This document shows positions 18,496 through 27,639 of a DNA stretch of 64,000 nt, piece by piece. The stretch is taken from the NCBI RefSeq assembly GCF_900100655.1, contig NZ_FNCE01000002.1:310001-374000 (forward strand), given 5' to 3'. The notes below the pieces were generated by a model. It made no database searches and was not told the DNA's origin. It worked only from the letters and a program-made list of their open reading frames with translations. Positions within the stretch are counted from its first letter, which is position 1, and every line of letters begins with the position of its first letter. A program made the position numbers and the translations under genes. The DNA is from Limimonas halophila (lineage in GTDB: Bacteria > Pseudomonadota > Alphaproteobacteria > Kiloniellales > Rhodovibrionaceae).

Positions 18496-20136
18496 ATGCG
18501 CTTCGGCACCGTGTCCGTCGCCGAGGCCGAGGGAACCATCCTCGCGCACAGTCAGCAGGTCGGCGACACCACCTTCAAGAAAGGCCGGCATCTTTCCGCC
18601 GCCGATGTCGTGGCGCTGCGCGCGGCGGGCGTGAACGCCGTGATCGCTGCGCGCCTGGAGGACGGCGACCTGGACGAGGACGCGGCGGCGCGGCGCATGG
18701 CGGAGGCGTGCCAGGGCGCCAACATGAGCGCGAGCACCGCCGCCACCGGCCGCGTGAACCTCTTCGCCGAGCACGACGGCGTGCTGGTATACGACCGCAC
18801 CGCGCTGGACCGCGTGAACGGTGTGGACGAGGCGGTCACGATCGCCGCGCTGGAGCCGTACGCGCGCGTCGGCGCCGGCCAAATCGTGGCGACGATCAAG
18901 ATCATTCCCATCGCCGTTCCCGCCGCCACTGTGGCCCAGGCGGCCGAGATGGCGGCGGCCCAAGCGCCTTCTCTGCTCCGCGTCGCCCCCTTCCGGGCCC
19001 GGTCGGCGGGGCTGGTCCAGACCACCCTCCCCGGTACGCGGGACAAGGTGCTGGCCAAGACCACGGAAACCGTGCGCACGCGCCTGGAGTCGCTGGGCAG
19101 CACGCTGGCCGCGGAAGAGCGGACGGCGCACACGCCGGATGACGTGGCCGGCGCCCTCTCCCGCCTGCTCGGGCGCGGCTGCGACCTCATCCTCATGCTG
19201 GGCGCCTCGGCGACGGTGGACCGGCGCGACACCCTGCCCGCCGCGATCGAGCAAGCCGGCGGCACGGTCGAGCGCTTCGGCATGCCCGTCGATCCGGGGA
19301 ACCTGCTGGTGCTTGGGTACCTGGAGGGCGCGGCGGTCCTCGGCATGCCGGGGTCGGCGCGCTCGCCGCGCATCGGCGGCAACGACTGGGTGCTGTGGCG
19401 GCTGTGCGCCGGCTTCGACGTGACCTCGGCCGAAATCGCGCGCATGGGCAGCGGTGGGCGCTTGAAGGAGATCCACAGCCGGCCGTTGCCGCGCACCCAC
19501 GCGGCGCCCGCGTCGACGAGCGCCCCCCGAACACCGCCGCGCATCGCCGGGCTGGTGCTCGCCGCCGGGCAATCCCGGCGGGCCGGCGACCACAACAAGC
19601 TGCTCGCGGCGATCGACGGCACGCCGCTCGTGCGCCGGACCGTGGATACCGTGCTCGCCTCGCACGCGAACCCGGTCACGGTGGTAACCGGCCACGACCG
19701 CGAGGCCGTCGAGGCTGCGCTGAACGGCGCCGAGGTCGCGACCGTCTACAACCCCGACCACGCCAGCGGCATGGCCAGCTCGCTGCGCACAGGGGTCAAG
19801 GCGCTGCCGCCGGACATCGACGGCGTCGTCGTCGTGCTGGCGGACATGCCCGATTTGACGGCCACGGTCATCGACCGCCTCGTGGCCGCTTTCGCACCGG
19901 ACCACGGGGCGGCCATCTGCGTCCCAACTTGGCAGGGCAAGCGGGGCAACCCGGTGCTGTTCGCCAAGCGGTTCCTGCCCGAGATGCTGGAGATCGAGGG
20001 CGACGTCGGCGCCAAGCCGCTCTTGCACGCGCACGCTGAGGCGGTGCGCGAGGTTGCGATGCCGGACGCCGGCATCCTGCACGACCTGGATACGGCCGAG
20101 GCGCTCGCCGCCTACACGCGCTCCAGCGCCGGCTGA
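18496..20136 (+). CDS. Fused molybdopterin-binding (MoeA/MogA-like) and MobA-like nucleotidyltransferase
   Basis: A 546-residue two-domain protein. Residues 1-330 hold a molybdopterin-binding fold (CDLILMLGASATVDRRDTLP near 229-248; GMPVDPGNLLVLG near 262-274). A Pro/Ala-rich linker follows, and from about residue 349 a MobA/MocA-type nucleotidyltransferase domain (LVLAAGQSRRAGDHNKLL, then VLADMPDLT). MocA transfers CMP to Mo-molybdopterin to make the cytosine-dinucleotide cofactor used by this enzyme family, so the fusion probably finishes the cofactor for CoxL. It starts 3 nt after the preceding stop. Its end overlaps the convergent hydrolase gene by 25 nt. Confidence 0.9.
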   Translation: MRFGTVSVAEAEGTILAHSQQVGDTTFKKGRHLSAADVVALRAAGVNAVIAARLEDGDLDEDAAARRMAEACQGANMSASTAATGRVNLFAEHDGVLVYDRTALDRVNGVDEAVTIAALEPYARVGAGQIVATIKIIPIAVPAATVAQAAEMAAAQAPSLLRVAPFRARSAGLVQTTLPGTRDKVLAKTTETVRTRLESLGSTLAAEERTAHTPDDVAGALSRLLGRGCDLILMLGASATVDRRDTLPAAIEQAGGTVERFGMPVDPGNLLVLGYLEGAAVLGMPGSARSPRIGGNDWVLWRLCAGFDVTSAEIARMGSGGRLKEIHSRPLPRTHAAPASTSAPRTPPRIAGLVLAAGQSRRAGDHNKLLAAIDGTPLVRRTVDTVLASHANPVTVVTGHDREAVEAALNGAEVATVYNPDHASGMASSLRTGVKALPPDIDGVVVVLADMPDLTATVIDRLVAAFAPDHGAAICVPTWQGKRGNPVLFAKRFLPEMLEIEGDVGAKPLLHAHAEAVREVAMPDAGILHDLDTAEALAAYTRSSAG

Positions 20137-20957
20137 GCCGCCCTGGACGCGTTCCCACCGGCAACGCGCGCCAGAAAGCGCAGCGTCGCCTCGCGGCCGC
20201 CCTGGTCCCAGACCCCGGTGTGGCCCGCGCCGCGGACGGAATGCCACGTTTTGGGCGCATTCGCCGCCGCGAAGAGCCGCTCGCCCAGGTCCGGCGGCAC
20301 CACGCTGTCCGCGGTGCCGTGCAGCATGAGCAACGGCGCCGTCACCGTCCGGATGCGCGCCCGCGATTCGAAGCGGTCCCGCACCAGCCGCCGGGCCGGC
20401 ACGTACCAGTAGTGGCGCTGCGCCACATCCGCGATCGCGGTGAAGCCGCCTTCCAGGACCAGGCCGGCTACCGGGCGCCGGGCGGCCAGCGCGGTCGCCA
20501 CGCCCGTGCCCAGAGATTCGCCGTAAAGGACGACGCGCTCGGGCGGGATGCCGAGGACGGCCAGACGCTCCAGCACGCTTTCGGCGTCGGCGATCAGGCC
20601 GGCCTCGCTCGGTTGCCCGGGATTGCCGCCGAACCCCCGGTAGCCAACGACCGCGACGTTCCAGCCGGCAGCGTGCAGGGGGGCGAACTTGTCCAGGCGG
20701 TGACCCAGATGGCCCGCGTTGCCGTGACAGGCGAGCACGCCAAAGTCGGCCGAGTCAGCGGACGCAAGCGCGTGGCGGAGCGTCACGCCGTCGGCCGTAC
20801 GCGTCCCGATCGACTCGTACGGCGCGCTCAGGCGGGGCGGTTCGGGGTTGGGCCGGTACAACAGCCGACGTTGGCCGAGATGAAGGCCGGAGACCAGGAG
20901 GCCGTACAGCCCCATTCCCGTGGCCACGGTCCAGGCCACGCCCGTCATCAGGCTCAT
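20112..20957 (-). CDS. Membrane-anchored alpha/beta hydrolase (BEM46-like)
   Basis: A 281-residue serine hydrolase. An N-terminal helix (about residues 6-24) anchors it; the catalytic set is visible as GESLG (Ser148), an Asp in LHGTADSVVPP and His in GAGHTGVWD. The oxyanion region is ACHGNAGHLGHR. The fold and anchor match the BEM46/ABHD13 type; the substrate is unknown. An ATG at 20957 is preferred; the frame extends to a TTG at 21017 that would overlap the bactofilin stop. It overlaps the convergent molybdopterin gene by 25 nt. Confidence 0.85.
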   Translation of the reverse strand: MSLMTGVAWTVATGMGLYGLLVSGLHLGQRRLLYRPNPEPPRLSAPYESIGTRTADGVTLRHALASADSADFGVLACHGNAGHLGHRLDKFAPLHAAGWNVAVVGYRGFGGNPGQPSEAGLIADAESVLERLAVLGIPPERVVLYGESLGTGVATALAARRPVAGLVLEGGFTAIADVAQRHYWYVPARRLVRDRFESRARIRTVTAPLLMLHGTADSVVPPDLGERLFAAANAPKTWHSVRGAGHTGVWDQGGREATLRFLARVAGGNASRAAQPALERV

Positions 20958-21013
20958 GCGCGGCTCAGCCCCTGGGTATGCGGGATCCCCGCCCAACCCC
21001 TTGTGGCACGGGA

Positions 21014-21625
21014 TCAAACGAGTTCCGGCGTGCGGTCGCGGTCGACCGCCGGTCCGGCCGTCGGTGGATCGTTCTGCAGATCCTCCGTGGCCGCCTCGGC
21101 CGGTGGCGGAGCCTGCGCCGGTGCGCTTGTCCGTGCAATATCGCCGGAGATCTCGCCGCCGGCCTCCACCACCAGTTCATCATATCGGACCGTGCCGGTG
21201 ACGACCCCCGTGGCGGCCACCGTCAGGCGGCCGGCCACCGTCAGGGTTCCATCGAACGTGCCGGCGATGGTGGCGAACTCGACATCGACCCGGCCGGTGA
21301 ACAGGCCGCCTTCGGCCACCTCCAGGCTGCCGGACGGCAACGTGGCGTTGGCCCGGCCATGAACGATGACGTGCCGGGTGTTGTCGATGGTGCCGCGGAA
21401 GCGAACGCTGCGGCCGATCACCAGTTGGCCCATGGGCGTGTCGCCACCAGCATCGGCACGGGCACGATCAGCCCCGCTGGTTTTCACGCCCCCGCGCGCG
21501 TTGACGGCTCGGGCCGGAACACCGGGAAGAAGCCGGCGGGGCGGCTGCGGCTCGGTGGGGCCTTGTTTCGAGGAGGACGTTGGCGTGTGAGACACCGTCG
21601 CGAACCTCTCGCTCTCGTTTCGCAT
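21014..21625 (-). CDS. Bactofilin (polymer-forming cytoskeletal protein)
   Basis: A 203-residue protein with a disordered N-terminus (about 1-63), a right-handed beta-helix bactofilin core (IGRSVRFRGTIDNTRHVIVH to VVEAGGEISGDI) and a Pro/Ala-rich tail. Bactofilins self-assemble without nucleotide and position envelope or polysaccharide machinery. The ATG at 21625 is chosen over a TTG 18 codons upstream; neither has a strong ribosome-binding site. The hydrolase gene follows closely on the same strand. Confidence 0.88.
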   Translation of the reverse strand: MRNESERFATVSHTPTSSSKQGPTEPQPPRRLLPGVPARAVNARGGVKTSGADRARADAGGDTPMGQLVIGRSVRFRGTIDNTRHVIVHGRANATLPSGSLEVAEGGLFTGRVDVEFATIAGTFDGTLTVAGRLTVAATGVVTGTVRYDELVVEAGGEISGDIARTSAPAQAPPPAEAATEDLQNDPPTAGPAVDRDRTPELV

Positions 21626-22020
21626 GGGGATCGGGATAACGGCCCAACCGGGTCGTGGATACAACCATGCTGTGGCCAATGTGTGGCAAATTCGGCTGGC
21701 TGTCCGGATTTTTGCGGAACAAAGGAAACTCGAAGCACGTTAAGATTTTAGGCTTTATTAACGGCTTTCGCTGATGCTCGTGATACGATGGCGTGGCGGC
21801 GCCGCCTTCGCTTTGCCTGCCACCCGCTCGAGCTTGGAAGGCCGGGGGATGTCGAACGAGCTCACGCCGAGAACGCCGCACGCGAGACCGGCTGAATGGA
21901 TGCCCGTGACGGTCGGCGGACGCGATCGGTCGCCATGGATGGACAAACCGGCTTCTGGATGCTCATCTCGCGCGTTGGACGATCTGTCTTGCCGATTTTC
22001 GCGTGCGCCAGGAGGCGTGA
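21626..22020. promoter_or_regulatory. Divergent intergenic region bactofilin / histidine kinase
   Basis: 395 bp with a markedly AT-richer stretch around 21700-21780 (TTAAGATTTTAGG, TTTATTAACGG) that likely holds promoters. A strong AGGAGG at 22010-22015 belongs to the histidine kinase. Short open frames here have no recognisable protein character. Confidence 0.45.
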
Positions 22021-23589
22021 TTGGTTCCGCCCACGCTGCAACAGGCAGAACCGGTGATGGCGCGCTTTGATCCGCGCCGGGCGCTGCGGCGGCTGGCGAT
22101 GCCCGTGCCGCGCCTGCGGTCGATCCGCGCCAACTTTCTCGCCATCAACATTCCGCTCATCGTGGTGGCGATGCTCACGCTCTTCGGGCTGTACGAGTAC
22201 ACCGCCTACACGCATGCCCGGCACGAGTTGCAGCAAAAGCTCCAGCGGATACTGGACAATCAGTCGGCTGTGCTGAAGGAGTCGCTCTGGACGCTGGATC
22301 ACGAGCGCATCCGCCTCATTCTCACGGCGGCGGGCGCGGACCCAGACATCCGCGGCGCCGCCGTCTACGACAACATGGGCAACATGCTGGCGGCGGTGGG
22401 CGAGTTCGACCGCACACGGATGCCGCACCTCGTCGCGTCCAAGGACATCGTCTACGAGCGCCACGACGAGCGCCGCGTGATCGGGCAGTTCACCGTCGCC
22501 TTGACCAACAAGCGACTGGAAGCCGCGGCGGCGGAACGCCTCGTTTGGGCAAGCGTCCTGGCCGCGCTGCTGTTGCTCAGCGCCATCGTCAGCGCGCTCC
22601 TCGCGAATCGCTGGGTGATCGGCATCCCCCTGCAGCGGCTGCTGAATTCCATCGCGCGCACCGAGAAACGCGGCGGCCGTCAGGCCGTGCAATGGGACAG
22701 CAACGACGAAATCGGCGCCGTGGTCAAAGCCTTCAACCGCATGCAGGCGCACCAGCAGCGCTACGAAACCGAACTGCGGCGAGCACGCGACCACCTGGAA
22801 CGCCGCGTTGCCGAACGCACGGCGGAGTTGGCACGCGCCCGCGACGCCGCCGAAGCGGCGAACAAGGCCAAGACCGGCTTCCTTGCCAACATGAGCCACG
22901 AACTCCGCACGCCCTTGAACGCCATCATCGGCTTCGCGGAGGTGCTCGAAAACGAGGTGATGGGCGAACTTGGGCACCACCGCTACAAAGACTATGCGAA
23001 GGACGTGCGCGAGAGCGGGCAGCACCTGCTCGCGCTGATCAACGATCTACTGGACCTCTCCAAGGCCGAAGCCGGGCACCTGGAGCTGAATGAGGACGAG
23101 GTGAATCTGGGCAGCGCGGTGCGCCAGAGCATCGCCATGGTGAAGCCGCGCGCTGACAACAGCGGTGTTCAGCTCACGGAAACCATGCCGGAGCAAACGC
23201 CGGTCCTCTACGCCGATCAGCGCAAGCTCAAGCAGATCCTGCTCAACCTCCTGACGAACGCGGTGAAGTTCACCGAAAGCGGAGGCGAGGTCCGCGTGTG
23301 CGTGGACTGGGCGGGCCAAGAGCCGGTACTGTCCGTTCAAGACAACGGCATCGGCATCGCCAAGGAAGACCTGGACCGGATCATGCAGCCCTTTGCGCAA
23401 GTCGACACCTCGATGAACCGGAAGTACGAAGGCACCGGGCTGGGCCTGCCGCTCGTCAACTCCCTGGTCGAGCTGCACGGGGGCACGATGACCATCGACA
23501 GCACGCCCGGCTCGGGCACGCGCGTCGAGATCCGCATGCCGACCGACCGGGTGATCCGGTATCGGGAGGATCAAAAGGCCGCGTCGTGA
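22021..23589 (+). CDS. Membrane sensor histidine kinase
   Basis: A 522-residue kinase: TM1 (about 39-57), a periplasmic sensor of about 115 residues, TM2 (175-195), HAMP (196-248), a coiled coil, then HisKA with the H-box MSHELRTPLN (phospho-His293) and an HATPase domain with LLNLLTNAVKF, DNGIGI and GTGLGLPLV. No receiver domain and no response regulator gene is adjacent, so its partner lies elsewhere. The start is taken as TTG at 22021 because AGGAGG ends 5 nt before it; an ATG at 22057 is the alternative and lacks such a site. Confidence 0.92.
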   Translation: MVPPTLQQAEPVMARFDPRRALRRLAMPVPRLRSIRANFLAINIPLIVVAMLTLFGLYEYTAYTHARHELQQKLQRILDNQSAVLKESLWTLDHERIRLILTAAGADPDIRGAAVYDNMGNMLAAVGEFDRTRMPHLVASKDIVYERHDERRVIGQFTVALTNKRLEAAAAERLVWASVLAALLLLSAIVSALLANRWVIGIPLQRLLNSIARTEKRGGRQAVQWDSNDEIGAVVKAFNRMQAHQQRYETELRRARDHLERRVAERTAELARARDAAEAANKAKTGFLANMSHELRTPLNAIIGFAEVLENEVMGELGHHRYKDYAKDVRESGQHLLALINDLLDLSKAEAGHLELNEDEVNLGSAVRQSIAMVKPRADNSGVQLTETMPEQTPVLYADQRKLKQILLNLLTNAVKFTESGGEVRVCVDWAGQEPVLSVQDNGIGIAKEDLDRIMQPFAQVDTSMNRKYEGTGLGLPLVNSLVELHGGTMTIDSTPGSGTRVEIRMPTDRVIRYREDQKAAS

Positions 23590-23647
23590 GCGCGGCTCGC
23601 CGCGCGGGCTGGAACACGTCGCCCGTGTTCGTTACACACGGCGCGTC

Positions 23648-24487
23648 ATGATGATCGAAACCCTTCCCCCGCTAACCGAGCTGCTCGTCATGCTCGGGGC
23701 GCTGCTCGTGGCCGGTGCCGGCGCGGGCTTCATCGCCGGGCTGCTCGGCATCGGCGGCGGCATCATCATTGTGCCGGCGCTGTACCAGGTCTTCAGCGTG
23801 CTGGAGGTGCCGGCCGACGTCCGCATGCACGTGGCCGTGGGCACCTCGCTGGCCACGATCGTGGCGACCGGCTTTCGCTCGGCGCGGGCCCACCATCGTC
23901 GGGGCGCCGTGGATCTGGAACTGCTCAAGCAGTGGCTGATCCCCATCATTGCCGGTGCCGTCGCCGGCAGCGTCATTTCCGATCTCGTCACCGGGGCGAC
24001 GCTGACGGCCGTGTTTGCCGTGGTGGCACTCGGGATCGCGCTGCAGATGACGGTCGTGCGGCCTGAAGCCCGGCTGGTGGACCGCCTGCCCGGCCAACCC
24101 GTGCGCAGCCTGATGGCGACGGTGATCGGCATGATCGCCACGATGATGGGCATCGGCGGCGGGATGCTGACGGTGCCGACGCTACGCCTGTGCAACTACC
24201 CCACCCGGAACGCTGTCGCCACTGCCTCCGCCGTGGGTTTCCTCATCGCCGTTCCGGCAACCCTGGGCTTTATCGTCGCGGGCTGGCAGACGCCGGGTGT
24301 ACCGCCGCTGTCGCTGGGCTACGTGAACCTGCTGGGCTTCGCCATCATCGCCCCGGTCACCGTCACGATCGCGCCACTTGGCGCGCGTGTGGCCCACACC
24401 ATTCCCCAAACGGCCTTGCGCGTCCTCTTCGGGATCTTCCTGTTGGTGGCCTCCGGCCGCCTTCTCTACGGAAGCTTCGTGGCGTGA
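23648..24487 (+). CDS. TauE/SafE-family membrane permease
   Basis: A 279-residue protein of about eight transmembrane helices with the duplicated family signature: GFIAGLLGIGGGIIIVPAL near residues 25-43 and MIGMIATMMGIGGGMLTVP in the second half. The family exports sulfite, sulfoacetate or related organic anions across the inner membrane; the substrate is unknown. It follows the kinase gene by 58 bp on the same strand. No ribosome-binding site is visible before the ATG. Confidence 0.92.
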   Translation: MMIETLPPLTELLVMLGALLVAGAGAGFIAGLLGIGGGIIIVPALYQVFSVLEVPADVRMHVAVGTSLATIVATGFRSARAHHRRGAVDLELLKQWLIPIIAGAVAGSVISDLVTGATLTAVFAVVALGIALQMTVVRPEARLVDRLPGQPVRSLMATVIGMIATMMGIGGGMLTVPTLRLCNYPTRNAVATASAVGFLIAVPATLGFIVAGWQTPGVPPLSLGYVNLLGFAIIAPVTVTIAPLGARVAHTIPQTALRVLFGIFLLVASGRLLYGSFVA

Positions 24488-24511
24488 TGCGTGCGCCGGT
24501 GACGACCGGTC

Positions 24512-25852
24512 TTACAGCGCCACCTCAAGCGTCAGCATCACGACGTTGGCCGTGAAGTCTTCGCGGTCGAGCGTCGAGGCCCGCTTGGAGAAGCGGTAGC
24601 TGAGGCTGGCGTCGAGATGCCGGTTCCACAGGTAGTCGATCGAGGCGCCGGCCTCGAACCGGTCGTCGTCGCGGTTCACGCCCTCGAAATCCTCCTTCTG
24701 ATACAGGCCGTCGACGCCGACGAGGAGATTGCGCAGGAGTTCGTGGTCGGCCGACAGCGAGACCGCCGAGCGAACCCGCGAACTGGCGTTCTGCCGGGTC
24801 GTTTCTTCGATGGCTCGCTCGACGGCGAGACTGAAGGTGGTCAACTGCGTGGCGTTCCAGGTCACTTCCGCCCCGAAGTCCAACCCGTCGACCGTGCTCA
24901 GCGTGGGGCCGTCGAAGTCCTGCGACTGGAATCCAGCGAAGATGTTGCCGAACGTCTTCGCTGAGATCTCGAAATCCACGCCCCCGGCGGCGCGCCACCC
25001 CTCGGAATCTCGGTCGCGGCCCCGATCGTCGACTGCCGCGTCGTAGTCCCGGATGTTGTACGATCCACGCACGAAGAGGTCATAGCGCGGCGACGTGGAA
25101 AAGGAAACCTCGCCGACCGCCTCGTATATCGTGCGGTCGCGGTCGTCGTTGTTGATCTCCCCGACCGCGTTGCGCGCATCGACATCCTTGAAATTCAGAT
25201 CCGTGACATTCCCCTGAACGTCCAGCGTGATCGTGTTCAGTTCGTGGACGATACCGAGCACGCCGCGTGTCCGGTCGTACTCCGTCGGCTCCTCACCAAA
25301 AACATCTTCCGGGGAGTCGCGTTCCTCGTGCAAACGTTCGAAGGAGCCTTCGACATAAATGTTGGAGCTTCGCTGAATATCGATCTGGCCGTCCGCCAGG
25401 GCGGAGAAGTTCGTGTAGTTCTCGTCCGTGTTGTCTGCGTACAGGGTCTGCTCGCCTCGAAGTGTCACGTTCAGCGAATGCCGGGACCAAAGCGAATTCA
25501 ACGAAATCTCCGGCCGGATGAAGGTGATCAAGTCGTCTTCTTCGTTGTTGTTCTGCCGAAAGATGTTATCGTCGTACGCTTCGGTCACCGCAAGCGACGG
25601 AAACACCATGAATGCGCCGAGCCGTCCGCCGCGAGGCGACACGCGGGGGCGGGACCGGTCCCGGACGGTTTGACCCGCTTCCAGAAATCGCTCGGCGCGA
25701 CCGCTTTCCGTCCCCGTGGCCTCGCCCGAAGCCGTGGTTCCTTGTGCCGCGGATCCATCGTCCTGCGCATACGCCGGCAACGGGAGAAGCAGCCCCATGC
25801 CGAGAGCGACGAGCCACCAGCCACGTTTCTGCGTCGGGTTCGGTTGGGCCAC
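24512..25852 (-). CDS. Outer-membrane beta-barrel protein of the polysaccharide-associated type
   Basis: A 446-residue protein with a signal peptide (hydrophobic residues 12-27, cleavage likely after YAQ or AYA). The mature part alternates hydrophobic and polar residues in beta-strand style and ends in an outer-membrane-type C-terminal strand (MLTLEVAL). It resembles the BBP2-like/VpsM barrels found with exopolysaccharide genes. The start is GTG at 25852 with AGGGGGA 6 nt upstream. It is the last gene of the minus-strand polysaccharide module. Confidence 0.78.
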   Translation of the reverse strand: MAQPNPTQKRGWWLVALGMGLLLPLPAYAQDDGSAAQGTTASGEATGTESGRAERFLEAGQTVRDRSRPRVSPRGGRLGAFMVFPSLAVTEAYDDNIFRQNNNEEDDLITFIRPEISLNSLWSRHSLNVTLRGEQTLYADNTDENYTNFSALADGQIDIQRSSNIYVEGSFERLHEERDSPEDVFGEEPTEYDRTRGVLGIVHELNTITLDVQGNVTDLNFKDVDARNAVGEINNDDRDRTIYEAVGEVSFSTSPRYDLFVRGSYNIRDYDAAVDDRGRDRDSEGWRAAGGVDFEISAKTFGNIFAGFQSQDFDGPTLSTVDGLDFGAEVTWNATQLTTFSLAVERAIEETTRQNASSRVRSAVSLSADHELLRNLLVGVDGLYQKEDFEGVNRDDDRFEAGASIDYLWNRHLDASLSYRFSKRASTLDREDFTANVVMLTLEVAL

Positions 25853-25971
25853 GATATCCCCCTAAAGGACAGGCGAGTTCACACTCTGAATTCCCTGTGG
25901 AAACAAAGATCCGGTGAATTGCGTGTGCTGTCAATTCATCCGAAGTGAACTCATGCCAATGGGGTATGGGG

Positions 25972-27465
25972 TCAATATGCGTTGCGGTGGCCCAACACGA
26001 AGACGGTGCGGATCAGGATCCAGAGGTCCAGCGCGAGCGACCAGTGGGTCATGTACCAGATATCATGCGCCACGCGGGTGCGCATCTTCGCCAGCGTTTC
26101 GGTCTCCCCGCGCAGGCCGTTGACCTGCGCCCATCCCGTGATTCCGGGCTTCATGCGGTGGCGCTCGATGTAGGCCGGAATGCGGCTTCCATACCATTCG
26201 TCGTGCTGAATCGCATGGGGCCGCGGGCCCACGATCGACATCTCGCCGTGCAGCACGTTGAACACCTGCGGAAGTTCGTCGAGGCTGGTCCGGCGCAACC
26301 ACCGGCCAACGCGCGTCACGCGCGGATCGCCGCGCACGGCCTGCTTGACCTCTTCGCCACCGGCCGACGCCTGCGCATGCATCGTCCGGAACTTCCAGAT
26401 CTGGAACGGCTGTCCATTGACGCCGCGACGGTGCTGGCGGAAAAGCACCGGGCCCGGCGTCTCCGCGCGCACCGCGACCGCGATCAAGCCCATAAGCGGT
26501 GCCAGGAGGAGAAGCGCCACGGCGGAGACCGCCAGATCCTCCAGCCGCTTGACCGTCGCCTGCTGCGCCGACAACGGGCGCCGGAGCAGGCGCACCGTGG
26601 GGATGCCGACCAGCGTGCCGAGCGGCCGATCGGTAAAGACATCGTCGTACCCGTTGGCGACAACATCCACATCGACCGCGATGCGGCGCAAGGCGTGCAG
26701 GTTCGCCGTCAACTCGGCCCCGGTCATGCCCGGTGCGACAACGAGAACCCGATCCACCGGCCGTTGGGCGAGCAACTCGGCCAGATCCGCCACGCTCGCC
26801 GCCGACGCGATGCCGCCGACGGCCACCGTACGTCCGGGTACACAGAACGCGCTCACGTACACGCCCTGCGACCGTCCACGCTCCTCGACACGGCGGAGCC
26901 AGAGCGTGGCGCGATCCGGCTGGTCAAAGGCAATGACCGCAAGGGCCTCGTGAAGCCGATTGCTGTCCCCCCTGCCCCCAATTGTGCCGGTGACGGTCGC
27001 CCGATAGGCGACCACCGCCGCCAGGCCGGCGGCGTACGATCCCGCGACGAAAGCCGGTTGCGCGACCGCGCCCCCGCTGGCTGCGGCGAGCAAAACGGCA
27101 CCGGTCACCGCCGCCAGCGTCCATGCCAGCGCCGCCTTAGGAAGCGCCGCCAGCGACGAAGTGGAGCGATCCGACCGACTCTCCGCCAGAACGTAGATCA
27201 GGACGACGACAGCGGCACAGATCGTGGCGAACAGCGGTTCCACCTGCGCTCGCCCCGAACTGTCGCGCACGGCGACGACGAACGCAGCGGCCAGGAGCCC
27301 GACCACGCCGATTTCCCCGGCGGCAGCGCCGGTTCGCAGAAGCCGCGCCCCCGGAATGGGACCCGCTTGGCGGATAGGCTGTTCCGTTGCCCGTCGCCCC
27401 TTGAGATCGCTCACGGCCTGCACCCTGTATGACGAGGCGCTCCACGAGCGCTCGAACCACGACAC
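25972..27465 (-). CDS. Polyprenyl-phosphate sugar-1-phosphate transferase (exopolysaccharide initiating enzyme)
   Basis: A 497-residue membrane protein with N-terminal hydrophobic helices, a middle nucleotide-binding-like domain (residues about 150-300) and a C-terminal bacterial sugar transferase domain. The latter shows FRQHRRGVNGQPFQIWKFRT, LRRTSLDELPQVFNVL and GEMSIVGPRP, the catalytic pattern of the WcaJ/ExoY/WbaP group. It loads the first sugar phosphate onto undecaprenyl phosphate. The annotated start is a GTG at 27465; an internal GTG about 15 codons later is possible. A palindrome lies 67 bp upstream. Confidence 0.92.
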   Translation of the reverse strand: MSWFERSWSASSYRVQAVSDLKGRRATEQPIRQAGPIPGARLLRTGAAAGEIGVVGLLAAAFVVAVRDSSGRAQVEPLFATICAAVVVLIYVLAESRSDRSTSSLAALPKAALAWTLAAVTGAVLLAAASGGAVAQPAFVAGSYAAGLAAVVAYRATVTGTIGGRGDSNRLHEALAVIAFDQPDRATLWLRRVEERGRSQGVYVSAFCVPGRTVAVGGIASAASVADLAELLAQRPVDRVLVVAPGMTGAELTANLHALRRIAVDVDVVANGYDDVFTDRPLGTLVGIPTVRLLRRPLSAQQATVKRLEDLAVSAVALLLLAPLMGLIAVAVRAETPGPVLFRQHRRGVNGQPFQIWKFRTMHAQASAGGEEVKQAVRGDPRVTRVGRWLRRTSLDELPQVFNVLHGEMSIVGPRPHAIQHDEWYGSRIPAYIERHRMKPGITGWAQVNGLRGETETLAKMRTRVAHDIWYMTHWSLALDLWILIRTVFVLGHRNAY

Positions 27466-27531
27466 CTCGTCGACACACGGACGCTACCGCGGAGCACAAA
27501 GTCCAGGCCATGTCGCTTTCGCAATAAGAGA

Positions 27532-27545
27532 ATGCCATTTGGCAT
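27532..27545. promoter_or_regulatory. Palindrome upstream of the sugar transferase gene
   Basis: ATGCCA-TT-TGGCAT is a perfect inverted repeat with a 2-bp spacer in the AT-richer 174-bp gap between the flippase and sugar transferase genes. Its size and place suit an operator, but no regulator is known. Confidence 0.35.
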
Positions 27546-27639
27546 ACCCTTCTTGAAATGCGACTGATCCCAAAAAGCCTGAACTCAATAACCGACTGGG
27601 TCGGAAATCAACTGAAAACTGCTGATGAATGTTGGTCGG

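Noticed and set aside
17554-20247. 897-codon open frame on the minus strand opposite the XdhC/MoeA-like genes
   Set aside because: High-GC antisense shadow: Arg/Gly/Ala/His-rich composition with no family motif, fully opposite genes with clear motifs.
21847-22070. Small open frame before the histidine kinase with a GGGGG stretch before its ATG
   Set aside because: It overlaps the kinase start, has no recognisable composition or motif, and the AGGAGG fits the kinase better.
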